Of a DNA stretch of 64,000 nt, positions 40,001 to 52,336 are shown in pieces. Positions within the stretch are counted from its first letter, which is position 1. Each line of letters starts with the position of its first letter. This stretch comes from Effrenium voratum (taxonomy: Eukaryota > Sar > Dinophyceae > Suessiales > Symbiodiniaceae). Below the pieces are notes generated by a model, which did not search any database, was not told the origin of the DNA, and saw only the letters and a program-made list of their open reading frames with translations. The stretch lies in the NCBI GenBank assembly GCA_963377175.1, contig CAUJNA010003249.1, positions 610,288 through 674,287 on the forward strand. Direction: 5' to 3'. The position numbers and the translations under genes are program-made.

Positions 40001-42519
40001 TCTTTTGAGGGACCCTGTAGAGAACCCTGTTCAACCCGCCCATTGGCAACCGGCCTTCTCATCCTGCCGCTCGAAGTCAAACTGCTCCTCGGCCCGTTTC
40101 GTCCGTAAAGTGAGCCCATGGTAAACCCAAACGAAAACTGGGACTTTGGTGGGCGGGTCCTACCTGGGCCCCTGTTCTGATCGGCACAAGTTCTGGAAGG
40201 CTAAGCGACGGGCCAAACCCAAATGATCGCATAGATTCCGAGTGCAGAAAGTGCATCAGAGTCACGGCCATATCCGAAACCAGTCATGTCTTTGGAATCA
40301 CAAGAGCTTCTGACTTATGGCGAGTGTCCGCAAATCTCCAATTCATGTGCTTCTCGGGGTTAAGCTTGGGAGCTATCTTCTGCTGCTGCTTCAAAAACAG
40401 ACTTGCTGGTGGGGGGATCACCCTTACTGACAATCAAAGCGGGATTCAACCACCCCATGATTATTACGTCATGGGTCCTCTTGGCTCACAAAAAGCAGCC
40501 ATTCCCCAACAACTTCCCCACCACTGCCAAGCCTCGGCCCCAGAAAGCAGCCGATTTGCTTCGGCCTACCCCTGAACCCGGTCTTTGGAGAGACATCTGC
40601 GTCTCTGAAAATACGCAGAGCACAGCTTATGCGTCCCCCCCCCCGCACAAAAAGGGACATCTGCGTCTTTTGAAAATGGGCGGGCCACAGCCCCCAGGCC
40701 ACAGCCAAGGCACCATGAGACGGCGATCGGAGCCGCCTGTGTGCGCATACTCGTTGCCTTAGCGGAGGCAAATGCCGAGGACACGCGCGGCCCATTTGGC
40801 CGGGTTGGGGGAACCTGTTGTTGGAACATATGGCTGTGATTGGGTGTGTACAAATACGGGGAAACCCAAGAATCGTGGGTTTCTCAGTTGGCTTCTTTTC
40901 AGAACCGCGCCAAAGAGAGTACCCACAAACAACACCCCGATATTTGAACTGCTTGGTAAAACAACATCCTTTGGGTCCCCCTTCAAAGGAGTTGGACCAG
41001 GGGGTGTGAATAATCCAGTGGAGCCGAGAAACGAAACAATACTCCCACCAAGAAACTTGGAAGTGCACAAACCTCCTTTCTGAGCGACCACGTTCCGCTT
41101 CGAAAAGGTGCCGCACTTCCATTCTTGTTGGGGGGGTGTTCTGAGCGGGCGACTAGGGCTGGTTGCGAAACGGTTGAAACATGCTTACCTCACCTCCGTT
41201 TGTTATCCCTTCAACGGATTGGCTCCCAGCCTTTCTCATGATATGCCCCGAATGTTCTGCGTCGCTCCCGGCAAATGTTGTCCGAGCCTCAATTGGGGAT
41301 GTTATTCTTTTAGGGCACACCCAAACTGGTGTTTTTCTTTTGGTATCCCTTTTTTCAACCACAAAAAAACCGGGTACCTTCAAAACACGACACACCTCAA
41401 ACAGGACCCAAGGGTGGCGGGCGTCGATTCTCCAAAACCCAGGGCTCCGGGCGAGTACCGTTGCGCGTCCATGGGGTCATCCAGGGTTGCATGTGGGAGG
41501 GCCAGCGCCTCGGAAGAAAAATGGCGAAGCCGGGGTACATTCTTTTAGTGACTCTGTTTGTGAGGGTTTGGGCCCCTTTCTATTTTTTTCAGGGGTTTCA
41601 AGCGAAACCGAAAAGGGAAAGCCACAAAAAAAAAATGCGGGGGGTTCCCGGAAAACCGACACCCGCGTTGTTGGGTTTCCCCCCAACAGCAGACCCATGG
41701 AGTTGATCTTTTCGACTGGGGTCAATCCGGCGAGCGGAAGGGCCCGGGGCAGGCTTCCAGAGAGGGCTCAAAGGAGAGGTTGCAGAGAGGTTTTAGGCTT
41801 GGGATACTCTTGGCTTGTCCTTTTTGCCAGAGTTGGCACTTTTGTTGCAGCAGTTGCAAAGCGAAACGAAAGGGAAACCACATTTGTAGGTCATGTCTGA
41901 GTCAGTTCCCCATTTTGAGGACCAACCCAAGTGCAGTTCTTTTTCCGGGTTTGACAAGAGTAAAACAAAGTCAAGCACAGAAAGTATATTGAATTCCCAA
42001 TTGGAGGATTCTCCCAAGTCGACCGCCCTGCATTTGCAGAACGCTTGCTCAAATGCGGAGTGTGGAAAAACTGCAGACCCTTCTTGAAGGAAGCCAACCC
42101 CCGGAGGTCCAGCATCGGGCCCTGCCCAGGGGTCCCCTCATGGTCTCGCCGATCTTCGGAGGCTTCCTTCTTTTGGGGGGGGGGGGAGGAGCCCAAGCAC
42201 CCGCTTGGTGAATCCTTTTCGGGGAGCCTCCGTTCAGAAGCCCATCCCAGCGCCGCTCTCGGGCTTCCTCACATGTCCCCTCCACACAGCAGAGAAGATG
42301 CGCTGACAAAACTCAAAAAAGGCCTTGTTTAGCTTAGGAATGGCCAAAAAGCGATGTTGAAGTTCCCCATTGCCACTCTTCAAAGTCCAGTCCTAGGTGT
42401 CTCAAGCTACATCATTGATAACACACCTACATATGGCCATGAGTGAACATCCCAATCTCCACAAAAATAGGTCCGAAAGTGGGCGGTGAGTTCACCTAAA
42501 TGGGATCCCAATGGCTTTG
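37080..42519. other. Intron-like region with two weak exons
   Basis: Weak minus-strand exon candidates are at 39328-39378 (VSAMAERLAASLSSLAE, phase 0-0, GC donor) and about 40690-40757 (ATSMRTQAAPIAVSWCLG). The rest is repeat-rich sequence with short modules of the type AAGG...AACCAAAAGGAAACC. Confidence 0.3.
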
Positions 42520-42624
42520 ACCACCGCAGCCGTGCCAAAGAGGGGAGTCCAAATGGAGCTGTCCGATCTGAGCTTCGGGCATCACACGGCCCTCTTGCTT
42601 CAGGAGCTGCCGCTCTCCGTGGAT
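42520..42624 (-). CDS. Gene B candidate exon 22 (IHGERQLLKQEGRVMPEAQ...)
   Basis: Acceptor AGCGCCAG then coding with G/C-ending codons. The 3' border is not clear. It is the last exon I can join to gene B with some confidence. Confidence 0.45.
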
Positions 42625-42740
42625 CTGGCGCTTCGAAGGGAGTTGTGTCGAAGCGAAGCTGGGTTTGGGCGCTGGGCCGCGGGCTTGGGCTAAAGCTGGG
42701 GGGTTTGAGAAAACCTTCGCTGGAAGCATTCTCTATATGG

Positions 42741-42840
42741 CTGTGGGTCAAAAAATTTGGGTACCCAGAATGGAACCCTAAATGGAGCCAAGGACCAAAA
42801 CCTGTGCTCCATATCCTGGCGGCTTAATTTGGACCCACAC
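42741..42840. repeat. 100-base inverted-repeat element, copy 1
   Basis: Ends are GTGGGTCAAAAAATT and AATTTGGACCCAC, an imperfect terminal inverted repeat. The core AGCCAAGGACCAAAACCTG is shared with copies at 48832 and 57472. Confidence 0.6.
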
Positions 42841-44244
42841 CTCATATTTCCCCTTTACATACTCCCCTTTCAAATCGGCCCAAGAGGTGATCGCTTTCCC
42901 GTGGGCCCCAAGCTTGCACCAGAACTCGTGTGACTTGGGCGGTGGCCAGCGCTGGATCTGGGTCAAAATGGGGGAACGTCAAAAAGTGGCGGCTGTCTGC
43001 CTGGTTCCCCTGAAAATGGTATATTTAAACACAAACCCATGCCAAAGTTCTTCCAGCGTGCGTCAGCGTGGCAGGAATCGGCAGGCTTGCTGTTCAAGTG
43101 GGTGCACCATCTGACGATGTGGATGTGTCTTTTAGGAGTTGGCAACCTTTTTGGGGCCTGTTCTGAAGGGACCCGAAAGGAATCATTCATTTCGGGCCAA
43201 CTTCAAAACGTCACCCCACCGAACAACCTCAAAACGCGCTGGAAGGAGATCATGTTTGAATCCCCAAAAACAGGAAAATAGGGGTGTTAGGGACCCGAAG
43301 TGGTGGACATTTAGGTGGCTGTACACCAACCGGTCAGATGGTTCCAACCAGTAAAATGCAGAGCCTTCTTGCAAAAGGGAAGTCCTGGGCTTGGCACCGG
43401 CCTGGTCGAAAACACGGCCGAACATCATGAAGATCCACAAGCCTCAGGGCCCGGCCCCTGCGGTTGGGCTCCCGAAAGGGGGAAAAGGGGGGGGGAGGGG
43501 GGGAATCCGTCTGGCCCAAATGCAGCAAGGGTGGGCAGATTCGAGGCCACGCGACTGGGGAAAGAGACTCACCTGGACTGGCCGGCAAACTCCGAATGCC
43601 CCACAGGTTAAGCAGAACCAAACAAATCCCTATGAACCCTTGTCCCGGCCAAACTGGGGCCGACTTACGCTTCCAAAAGTCCGGAAGGTGCTACTTAAAA
43701 AGGGCAGGACATGTCTAGCAACCATGCGTGTGACATAGGGAACTTACAGCCATGGTAGGCTGTAAGCATGGCTGCAATGGTTGAGGGGTATATTGCCCTC
43801 TAGTGGTATGACCTCCACACCTCCAAACCAGCCACCAGCCCTTGAACAGGGATCCAGTGAATCCTGGCGACTCTATCTTGCCGGGAAAAGACTTTCGATG
43901 GACATCCGCTTAAGACGTGTGTCAAGCGCCCTCTCACAGCTTGCTGAAGCGAAGCCCTTTGATAACAAGTAGGCCGTCCGTAAGGGTGTTCCCTTAAGGC
44001 CGTCCCTAGCTTCGTTGTGGCGAAGGGATTCCCTTGAATCACATCCATACGGCCACTCAACTAAGAACAGTTCATCTTCCCAACCTTTGGTATTTGGTAT
44101 GCTGGCAAGACAAGCTTGTTGTTTTGCAGCCCCCCACTCAACAATCAACATAACCAGCCAACAACGGAGCAACCGAATAAACCAAGAGGAGCCAAGTTTT
44201 CACCTCCACGTTTTGCATCGCTCTCCGCTCTCTCTCCCGAGCGC

Positions 44245-44307
44245 GGCGCAGATGTTGGTGATAATGGCTCCGCGGAAGAGCTTCCAGGGGTAGAGCATCG
44301 GAGCGGT
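44245..44307 (-). CDS. Gene B candidate exon 21 (TAPMLYPWKLFRGAIITNICA)
   Basis: Acceptor CGTTGGTCAG, 21 codons in phase 0-0, donor GCC|GCGCTC. The hydrophobic end may start a membrane span. The 3' border could lie up to 12 bases further. Confidence 0.5.
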
Positions 44308-44687
44308 CTGACCAACGAAAAAAGGCAAAAGAGGCATCGGGGCGCGTCTGTTTTGGGGTCCCGACCCCTTTCGCTGGGCTACCAAAAGGAGACCCATTTT
44401 TGAGACAAAAGGTCCCGTACATGTTGAGACAAACTCGGTACTTGATGGAGGGCACTTCGTACGGGTGAAGGTTGATGGCAACAATCCCTTTGTGGCAGTA
44501 AGCAAAGAGGCGGTGACTCAATCCATCTGGGGGCATTGAGTCATCCAAGTTCACTCAACTCTGAGTGGCCAAAAACCATAGCTATACTTTGGGTGCCCAC
44601 TTCACTCGGCCCTTTTGAGCCCCAAAAACGGACCCCGAACCTTCCACCCCAGACCAACCACCAAACCCCCCTTCCAACCCTGCGGAC

Positions 44688-44747
44688 CTCTCGGGACTTC
44701 TTCACGGGCACGTTCACCCCCTTGGCGCCCTTCGCCGCCTTCATCTC
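44688..44747 (-). CDS. Gene B candidate exon 20 (EMKAAKGAKGVNVPVKKSRE)
   Basis: Preceded by a pyrimidine tract built of three CTTCCGCCC units ending in CAG; 20 codons in phase 0-0; GT donor (GAG|GTCCGC). A lysine-rich loop. It joins exon 19 in frame. Confidence 0.6.
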
Positions 44748-45155
44748 CTGGGGCGGAAGGGGCGGAAGGGGCGGAAGCGGCTTCCGCCCAAGAGCTTCGG
44801 GGCGGAAGCCCGCCAGAAGCGTGAAGACCAGGGAAGCCAAGAGGAAAACCTGGTCGCAGAGAAATGGGTTCGCCGGGAACCAATCGGAAGTAGCCAGAGG
44901 CTGCCGTTCATCGCTGTTCGGTCCGATCCAGCCAACCCAAGACATAAGACATTTTCGAGTGGATCAACCAAACAAGCCGGAACAATGGACAAACCGGTGT
45001 GGGTGTGTCTTAAAATAGAGCACCCCCCAAAATGGGGGGGGGGGGGGGCAACAAAAGGGTGCCCTCAAAAGACGGTGCCTTTCCAGGTTGCTTTAATGGT
45101 AGCCAAAAGGAAACCACCTATGAGAAGAACCCAAGTACCGTCTTCCATTTTGCTC

Positions 45156-45225
45156 CTGCTGCAGGCACGTGTTCCCAGGCTCGATCTGCTTGGGCGGCGC
45201 GACAATGTAGACGGTGCTGCTGAAC
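45156..45225 (-). CDS. Gene B candidate exon 19 (FSSTVYIVAPPKQIEPGNTC...)
   Basis: 70 bases: one base then 23 codons; acceptor GGGGTCAAG, donor CAG|GAGCAA (GA type). Confidence 0.6.
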
Positions 45226-46000
45226 CTTGACCCCAGCTTTTCCGCAGAAGTCGATCCAAGGCAATAAAGATGCAGGCCAACGAGGCCCCTGTTGTGGCTC
45301 GTCTTACCCGCAGCTGAGTTGGTTCTACTTTGCCTTCAGCTTAAGCCTCCCTCAAGCTGTTGCAGTGCTTCTGGTCAAAGGATCAGTGCTAGGAACTGGG
45401 CCCAGGGATGACCAACACGCGCTGCCGTTCAGCATCAGTTCTTCGACATCCCACACTCGGGGACTGCTGTTGGCTCCCTTGGAGGATACTATTCATATAC
45501 GCCTGCCCAAGCCATGTGTAGCCAAAACGCCAATTCCTTGCCGGGAGGCAGCCAGCACATGAAGCATGGGATTCTGTTTGACTTCCCTGCTATTTGTGCG
45601 GGAGATGTCGTAAACCCCCATCTGCCCCATCCCAGGTGAACCAACTGGATCTGTTCGACCAAACCTCGCTTGCCCAAGGCCCAGGCGCACGAGGCAGCAT
45701 CCTGGCCAACCCAGTGCAACCCCCGAGGTACCCCAGCAACAAGGGAACCGGATGTACAAAAGTGACAACCAAAAAAACAGAGAAAAACTGTCAGCTGAGC
45801 CTCAACCAAACGTTAAAACATCGTTAAAATCGTTGCCTGAGTTTGAGGTTCTAAGCCAAAGACTCTGCAATCGCGACTCGCATTTTTCGTAATTTTCCTG
45901 GATGAGAGATGCTCTTCAGTGGGAAACCTCGGTTTCAGACCTTCTCTCCAGCGAGATTGAAAAAAAAAAAAAAAAACGACTTGTTGCCGGGACCCCGCGC

Positions 46001-46047
46001 CAATCGCCCGGGGTCCATTGCTTGCCCGGGATCTCCGGAGGATCCGC
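46001..46047 (-). CDS. Gene B candidate exon 18 (ADPPEIPGKQWTPGD...)
   Basis: Acceptor CGGCGGCAG; ends in TG before a GC donor, which completes a Trp codon with exon 19. Its 5' phase does not match exon 17, so an exon is probably missing between them. Confidence 0.45.
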
Positions 46048-47200
46048 CTGCCGCCGTCGGATCGAAAAACCCCGGCCACGGTCTCGAGCGAGAGGAAGCC
46101 GACCGACGGGAAGATACGGAGCCCTGCTTGCCTTGATTTCAAGCGCATAAGGTGAACACCCTGGAAAGCTTCCAAAAAAGTAGAAGCGGCCGGAGTGGCA
46201 GAAAGGAGGCTCTGGTTGACAGGGACAATGGCTCCGGTTGAGAGCATGCGGAGGGGGGGGGGGAACCTCCAACCGTTTCTCGGTGGAACTCCCACAAAAA
46301 GACTCATCCCAGCTCGGGGTCTTTTTGAGGCTGCCTGTTGCCCACGACGTCTTAGCGTCCCGTTCACAAATCGCAGGCACCAGCAAAACAATCGCAGAAA
46401 AATGGCTCTTAAACCATTGATCTTTTACCCCACATCAAACCCTAAGTCCAAAATCAAGAACCCAACCCCACACCAAACCCTAAGGAGAGCATTCTCGCCT
46501 CATGCCATTTTGCGGGCACGGCGCCTGTGGGTGGGGCATGGCGAGCTCGAATAGCCTGGCACCACGTGAAGGGGGGAGGGGGGGGGGTCCAAGGGGAAAC
46601 CGAAAGGAAAGCCAGAACTTGTTGGGGGTCCCCCATTTTGGGCAGATACAAGAATATTATGGAGGACTTGATTCATCCAAAATAAGCATTGCTCTTGCGC
46701 AGATTATGGGACCCAACAAAACAATCTCCTTGTGGGGGAAGGACACCGGACACCCATACTCCTTGTAAACTCCCACACTAATCTGCAGGGGATATCCAAG
46801 CTGATCTCTGCCTGGGGTCTGCTTGGTACACTTGTCCAAATGGGGAGCGGTCCCTCAAAAGAAAGCGCCCGAGCCGCAACCCATGTGCCCAAAGAGCGTT
46901 GGAGTTTCAAGGCCGGGAAGGCTTCCGGCTCCGGTTGGGAATGTGCCCACTATCAAGTACCTTATGGCAAGATTGCTACAAATGGGTGTCTTTGTGTTGA
47001 GAGGTAAATACGCCTTTTTGGTGGTGTTGAAGGCAAGCCAAAGGAAACCATAATTTCGTGAGGGGTGGGTCCAAGCTTAAAATTTTAAACGCGCGTTTCT
47101 TGGTTTCAAAGCGAACTACTTAAAAAAAAAAACGCCACGATTTCGGGGGAGCCACGACCTCAAAAGAGCCACACCCAACACTGGGCTCGAAACCGGCGGC

Positions 47201-47267
47201 CTCAAAGCCCAAAGGAAGTGGATCACGTAGGGCACCCAGGCGATGAGGTAGATCACCGCGATCCAAC
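47201..47267 (-). CDS. Gene B candidate exon 17 (WIAVIYLIAWVPYVIHFLWAL)
   Basis: 67 bases; acceptor CCGTTGCAG, GC donor. It encodes a clear membrane span. Its first two bases complete a Gly codon with exon 16. Confidence 0.65.
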
Positions 47268-47510
47268 CTGCAACGGCCCCAAAGCCCCACACCCCAGGGG
47301 AGATGTTTTTTCACCCGGCGGGGGTTGGTCCAAGAAAATGCGGTGGAACATGCACGGAAACTGAGCGCTCAGAGAGACACCCCCACGGCTTTTAGCAGTT
47401 TTGGCTCCGTTCGTTGCTCCTTTTCATCCAGCGGGTTGCTCGCTTAAACTCGCAAGTCATTGCTTGCTCAACCAGGCCGTTGTTTCAGATACCGGTGGCT
47501 TAGGATCAAA

Positions 47511-47590
47511 TGTGTATATATATATATATGCTACCCCCCCCCCCCCCCAAAAAAAAAAAAAAAAGAAACGATATATATATATATATACAC
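47511..47590. repeat. TA runs flanking adjacent C and A homopolymers
   Basis: A (TA)n run, about 16 C, about 16 A, then a second (AT)n run. Simple repeat inside a predicted intron. Confidence 0.9.
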
Positions 47591-47906
47591 TACATATACA
47601 ACATGGCCCGACTGTACGGGAATTTAGGCAACCTCCATCAAAATTGTTGTGGGAATTTGGCTGCGCAGAGGAGGACCCCGAAGCCGCCTGTGTCCACTAA
47701 CATGGGGAGGCCGGGATTTTATGCTTGGCGTAGATGCTTTCCAAAGCAAAATTAAGTCTTGGACCACACTGAAACTAGCGAAACCTACCTATTGTACAAC
47801 TATCCAAACCTGCGGTTCACTGAAAAGTACTTTGTGTAGCCTGTTGATTCATAGGGGTACCAAGGACGCCAAAGTGCGGCTTTTCCCGCTATGCGGCCGA
47901 GGGCAC

Positions 47907-47961
47907 CGTCGTTGGGCGTCAGCACGGAGTAATCCAAACTCAACGCCAGCACCGTCAAGAC
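47907..47961 (-). CDS. Gene B candidate exon 16 (VLTVLALSLDYSVLTPND)
   Basis: 55 bases: 18 codons plus one base; acceptor GGCGGCGAG, GT donor. Hydrophobic. Joins exons 15 and 17 in frame. Confidence 0.6.
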
Positions 47962-48722
47962 CTCGCCGCCACCCAAATCCACCATAGACTACTGGATATC
48001 ATCTAGGCGGGGATCCACGTGAAACAACCTTGCTTGCAGGATGTGCCCTGTCAGATTCTCAAGCAATATGCCGAGAGGACATGGGCAGATGGGTTCCCTT
48101 ACTGGTGTTATGTGCCATGGTCATGGCTCCTGTAATTAGAGCCCTTTAATTATTGTTATCTGTAAGGGTCCAGGACCATTCCTACCAAGCCCGATAAAAA
48201 CGCACCTCGCTTTGTTGTGGAGCCCCTGAAACGGGCTCCAAGCACCCCAACTTTGTCTCGCGTGCGCAAAGACTGGGTCGAGCCAAGGTCAGGACCAGCC
48301 GAACCAAACTCTAGTATCAAACTCAACAAAACCATGGCAAGGCTCTAATGCCTCCTCTTACCGCGTGATCACTTGACAAGTTTTGGGCCAACCATCCGAC
48401 GGCCAGCCCCGGCTCTTGGGGTCCTCCACAAAAAGCGGTCCCTGTGCCCTGACATCCAAAGGGAAATCCTCGAGCCTTGCTGGTGGTATGTGGAAGGTCG
48501 CAACATGTGCGACTTCCCTCCGCCCCAAAACAAACAAACAAACGAGCAAGCAAGCAAGCAAGCAAACAAACAAACAAAGAAACAAACAAACAAGTAGATA
48601 AAGGTGTGTTGCTCATGGAGAACAAGCATATGCCAACCACCAAGGTTTTTCCGTTGCTTTTTGGTATTCCTGGCCGCCTTGGGAGGCCTCAAAGGAGGCC
48701 CGTGGAAACCCTTGACACCGGC

Positions 48723-48803
48723 GACACCGAGTCGGTTCCGGGCCGGGGTGAAGGGCAGCATGTTCTCGATGGGAATCATCGCCAGGAAGCGGCTGTCGGA
48801 TTC
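48723..48803 (-). CDS. Gene B candidate exon 15 (MIPIENMLPFTPARNRLGV)
   Basis: 81 bases, 27 codons in phase 0-0; acceptor GTCGCCAG, donor GTC|GCCGGT. Strong codon bias. A 100-base inverted-repeat element lies 28 bases upstream of the acceptor. Confidence 0.6.
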
Positions 48804-48831
48804 CTGGCGACTTGGGTCATTTGGGTCATGC

Positions 48832-48930
48832 GGTGGGTCAAAAATAGGGTAACCCCAAAATGAAACCCTGGTAAATGCAACCAAGGACTAAAACCTGCGG
48901 TCTTCCGGTGGTTTCATTTTGACCGACACC
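48832..48930. repeat. 100-base inverted-repeat element, copy 2
   Basis: Ends GGTGGGTCAAAAATAGGG and CATTTTGACCGACACC; core CAACCAAGGACTAAAACCTG. It sits in a predicted intron close to the acceptor of exon 15. Confidence 0.6.
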
Positions 48931-49550
48931 CATTTTGTCATTGAGAAAGGAGACATGGACGGTCCTCGTTCATTCGGGGCGACGATTGCCACGGGCGTGT
49001 TACAAAAACACCGGGGGGGTCCTGGAAAAGTGTCCTTAGTTGGAAGATCCGACTCTTTGGAAGCGGTCGTACCTTGCCGCAAGCTCTCCAATCTGAAATG
49101 AGGCAGCACAAATTTGGTTGTAGGCAAGGTCCGATGATGTGGCCTTCCCATGAACTCGCTCATGCCCTAAAGGAACAAGCAAAACCCCCCATCAAAGGAG
49201 TCTACCCTGCCTTGAATTTGCATGGCAGCCCTAAACTCATTTTTTTTCTCCCTTGAGAGTACATCGGCTGAGGCTTTGGATTCAGCTCTGGCCTTGTTGT
49301 TGCTCGGCTTACTACTCTGGAACCTCCTCAAGGCCAGGACACGGGTCGACTGCGTTTGTATGTGTTAACCTCGCCAAGCTTGAAATAATCCCTCTCAACA
49401 TATCTCAATATCGTGGTGCCCACCGATAAATCTGAAGCCTGAAGCCAATATGAAGTCGAATTAGCCGGGGATGTCTGTCCACCACTATGGTTGCAGCAGG
49501 TTCCCTCAGATGCCAGTGGTTTTGCGCCAAATCTGGCGCTGCCACCCACC

Positions 49551-49621
49551 AGAAAGAGAAAGAGAAAGAGAGAGAGAGAAAGAGAAAGAGAAAGAGAAAG
49601 AGAAAGAGAAAGAGAAAGAGA

Positions 49622-49686
<65 letters not shown>
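49551..49686. repeat. GA-rich microsatellite
   Basis: About 136 bases of GAAAGA/GAGA units. On the minus strand it lies just inside the intron after exon 14. Confidence 0.95.
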
Positions 49687-49691
49687 CGGGC

Positions 49692-49766
49692 CTCTTGGAT
49701 GTCAAGCTTCAGCAGGCACCAGTGGGCGGTGGTGAAGATGAGGGTCACGCTCCAGGCAGGCCACAA
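49692..49766 (-). CDS. Gene B candidate exon 14 (LWPAWSVTLIFTTAHWCLLK...)
   Basis: 75 bases, 25 codons in phase 0-0; acceptor TTGCTCAG, donor GAG|GCCCGC. A membrane-span-like segment. Confidence 0.6.
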
Positions 49767-50180
49767 CTGAGCAAGGCTCTGATTCACTCCACCAAAAGTG
49801 CGCCTCGAACAAATGTCTCCTTTCAGGGGCAACAGTTCTGGCGCCACTTGGCTGTGGCTCAAAATTAAACAGGAGGAGTTACGCGGGTTTTGGTCCATGT
49901 TTCCACTTACCAGGGTTCCATTTTGGAATTCCGGTTTGTTGAGTTCTGGCGCCACTTATGATTTGCTTCCGTTTGAAGGGCGTGCCGGTCCCGGCGCCGA
50001 ACCAGGCGGGTCCCCTTTGGACGAACCTTCACTAGGATGACAGCCGGCGGTAAACCACCACCCTCGCGGAGCCCTGCGAGCCCGGTGTTCCATGGGAGAA
50101 ATTGCTGGTCTCGGTTTCGTGTGGTTGAAGCTGAGCTCGTCCCAAGTCCGAAATCCCAAATAAAGAAGAATGTGAATTAG

Positions 50181-50334
50181 GGACCCGTTTGTGAACATCA
50201 GAATTCGGAGATTGTTAATTGGACCCGTTTGTGAACATCAAAATTCGGAGATTGTTAATTGGGCCGGCTTGTGAACATCAGAAGTCGGAGATTGTTAATT
50301 GGACCCGTTTGTGGACATCAGAATTCGGAGATTC
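50181..50334. repeat. Tandem repeat, four units of 40 bases
   Basis: Unit begins GGACCCGTTTGTGAACATCA and ends ATTGTTAATT; copies start at 50181, 50221, 50261 and 50301 (last one partial). Confidence 0.9.
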
Positions 50335-50923
50335 GTGTCCACCCACCATTCTCGAGGTGGTTCTATATTAAGCTTCATAGCCAAGCGCCTAGACGAATCA
50401 GGATAGTTCGCACAACCCTCCTATGGAGGGCAAAGGTGGCTTCATAAGTTTACCAGAAAAGTCACCCCAGTGTCATAGCAAACCCGGTCCTGACTGTATT
50501 GGCCCTAGTTCATGCCGCAAGTATTCATTTCTACTCACATTTCAACCGCTTCTTCCGGGGTCGCTCGCATTTCAATCGTCTTCCCTCCCGCTGGGCGCCC
50601 CCTCTGCTCGAAGCTCACCGAAGCAGTGGCACTGGGAGTAGAGGGACACCTCTGAACCAACCGAGGCAGCTGTCACAAACATGAGCACAGCCGCCCAAAG
50701 CGGAGCTCGCTTCTTGGATCTAGCCTGGTTTCAGCTTGCCTGCCATTGGCTGCTTTTTTTTTCTGAGAACTCCCGCAAAGGTGGAAACCTCCTGGTTTTG
50801 GCTAAGATGATGATCAGTACATCAACACCCAAGGCCCATAGAACGGCAGCTCCCCAGTTGCCACTTCGACCTACAGACAAGATCCGTCCGCTTCGACCCT
50901 GAAGTCCTCCACGGGGCCCGTGC

Positions 50924-50992
50924 CGAGGTCATCCAGTGCGAGAAGAAGTACAGGATGCCGATGCGGGCGTAGCAATCATGGACGGCCCACTC
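50924..50992 (-). CDS. Gene B candidate exon 13 (EWAVHDCYARIGILYFFSHW...)
   Basis: 69 bases, 23 codons in phase 0-0; acceptor GCAACTTGAG, donor TCG|GCACGG. Joins exon 12 in frame; ends in a hydrophobic segment. Confidence 0.6.
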
Positions 50993-51302
50993 CTCAAGTT
51001 GCGCCGTAATCGGAACCGGTTCACCCAAGCAGCTTGGCTTTCCTTCTGGCTTCCTTTCTAAAAGCAAGTCTTCTTGTTGAAATCCTTTCAACTTTAACGG
51101 AGCTTGGCTCCGCCGGGCTTTCTGACGGCCAACAGGTTCCTATGATTACAACTCGCAAGTCTTTGGCAAGCTCAGTCACGCGTGATATGCTGCGTCTGTG
51201 TGTGGGTGTGTGTTCGTGTGTGATAACTTGGTGTGCCTCTGTGTGTTTGTGTGCGCGCGATGCAATGGCGCACTCTTGAGCACAGCTACGGACGAATCTG
51301 AA

Positions 51303-51305
51303 TGC

Positions 51306-51357
<52 letters not shown>

Positions 51358-51500
51358 CATGATGATGATGATGATGATGATGGTGATGGTGATGGTGATG
51401 GTGATGGTGACGATGCTCACGATGCTCACGATGATGACGGTGGTGACGATAGTGATGACGATGCTGGCGATTGCAACGATGATGATGATGACGACAACGA
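51303..51500. repeat. GAT/GGT trinucleotide repeat
   Basis: Long (GAT)n that grades into GGT- and CGA-containing variants. The open frames through it (poly-Met, poly-His, poly-Ile) are artefacts. Confidence 0.95.
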
Positions 51501-51600
51501 TGAGGAAAACAACAGTAACACAACTGCATCCTTCCTCCCACATGGAAGCATCACACGTGGCGTCCAGACTGGGCCAACGGCACCAACCTGGGGCCGCCGC

Positions 51601-51663
51601 TTGCTGCAAGCCGCGGTACAACTCGAAGTGCTCCGGCAGGGAATCTCGGGCCGTGCGACGCCG
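51601..51663 (-). CDS. Gene B candidate exon 12 (SLPEHFELYRGLQQ)
   Basis: 63 bases, 21 codons; acceptor GCGCGAG, donor CAA|GCGGCG. The 5' border could be further in, at GGCCCGAG. Confidence 0.5.
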
Positions 51664-52281
51664 CTCGCGCCAAGCGACGGCTTTTGAGGCTCGGGACCGC
51701 GTCGGGCGGATGGTTTGAAGGGAAACCAAAAGGACCTTTGGGCCGGTGGGGTTTTACCATGAAGGGGAGCCAAAAGAATCAAATGAACAAAAGAACATCG
51801 GACCCTCCCCCTCGATTCAATGCAACCTCAACCTCAATGCAACTTCCACCTTACTTTCCTGGTCCCCGACATTTTCCGCAGTCACCGCAACAATCCTGGA
51901 CAGAAAGGATCCGTTGCGGACACGTGCTGCTCCCCTCAAGACTGCAGGATGGAGGGCAGATACACAATGGATCGCGATGGCAAGTGGAACATGGCCTGGG
52001 TCCAAAATTTGGTGTCCATTTCGGTCTGGCTTCAAAACCTCAAAGACAAAGGGGTAAAAACCGCGTTTGCCTCCAAATGCATGGGCGCAGAGCAGCGCAA
52101 GGCGAAACCTATTTCAAGCAACCAGGCCCTCACTTTTAAGGACCAAACAGAAGTTGCTTGAACAAACTCGTTGCTGGAACACTGGCTTGAATCGCCCCGG
52201 ACGATTTACCGATGTCCCACTGCTCCCTTTTTCTGGGGGGTTGGGACTGGGGCCCCTGGGTCCCGGGCTGCGCGTGGCCGC

Positions 52282-52336
52282 CTGGGTGCCCTTGGCATGA
52301 AGCTCCTTCTGCTCGTCCTGGAACCACTTGGGCATC
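52282..52336 (-). CDS. Gene B candidate exon 11 (MPKWFQDEQKELHAKGTQ)
   Basis: 55 bases; acceptor CACTGGCAG, donor CAG|GCGGCC. Its first base completes a Ser codon with exon 10. Confidence 0.6.

Noticed and set aside
44748..44849. Extending gene B exon 20 upstream through VFLLASLVFTLLAG
   Set aside because: It is open and in phase, but the CTTCCGCCC tract and AG at 44748 look like an acceptor and the shorter exon joins exon 19 more naturally. Not excluded.
51303..51541. Poly-Met, poly-His and poly-Ile frames
   Set aside because: Direct translation of a GAT microsatellite.
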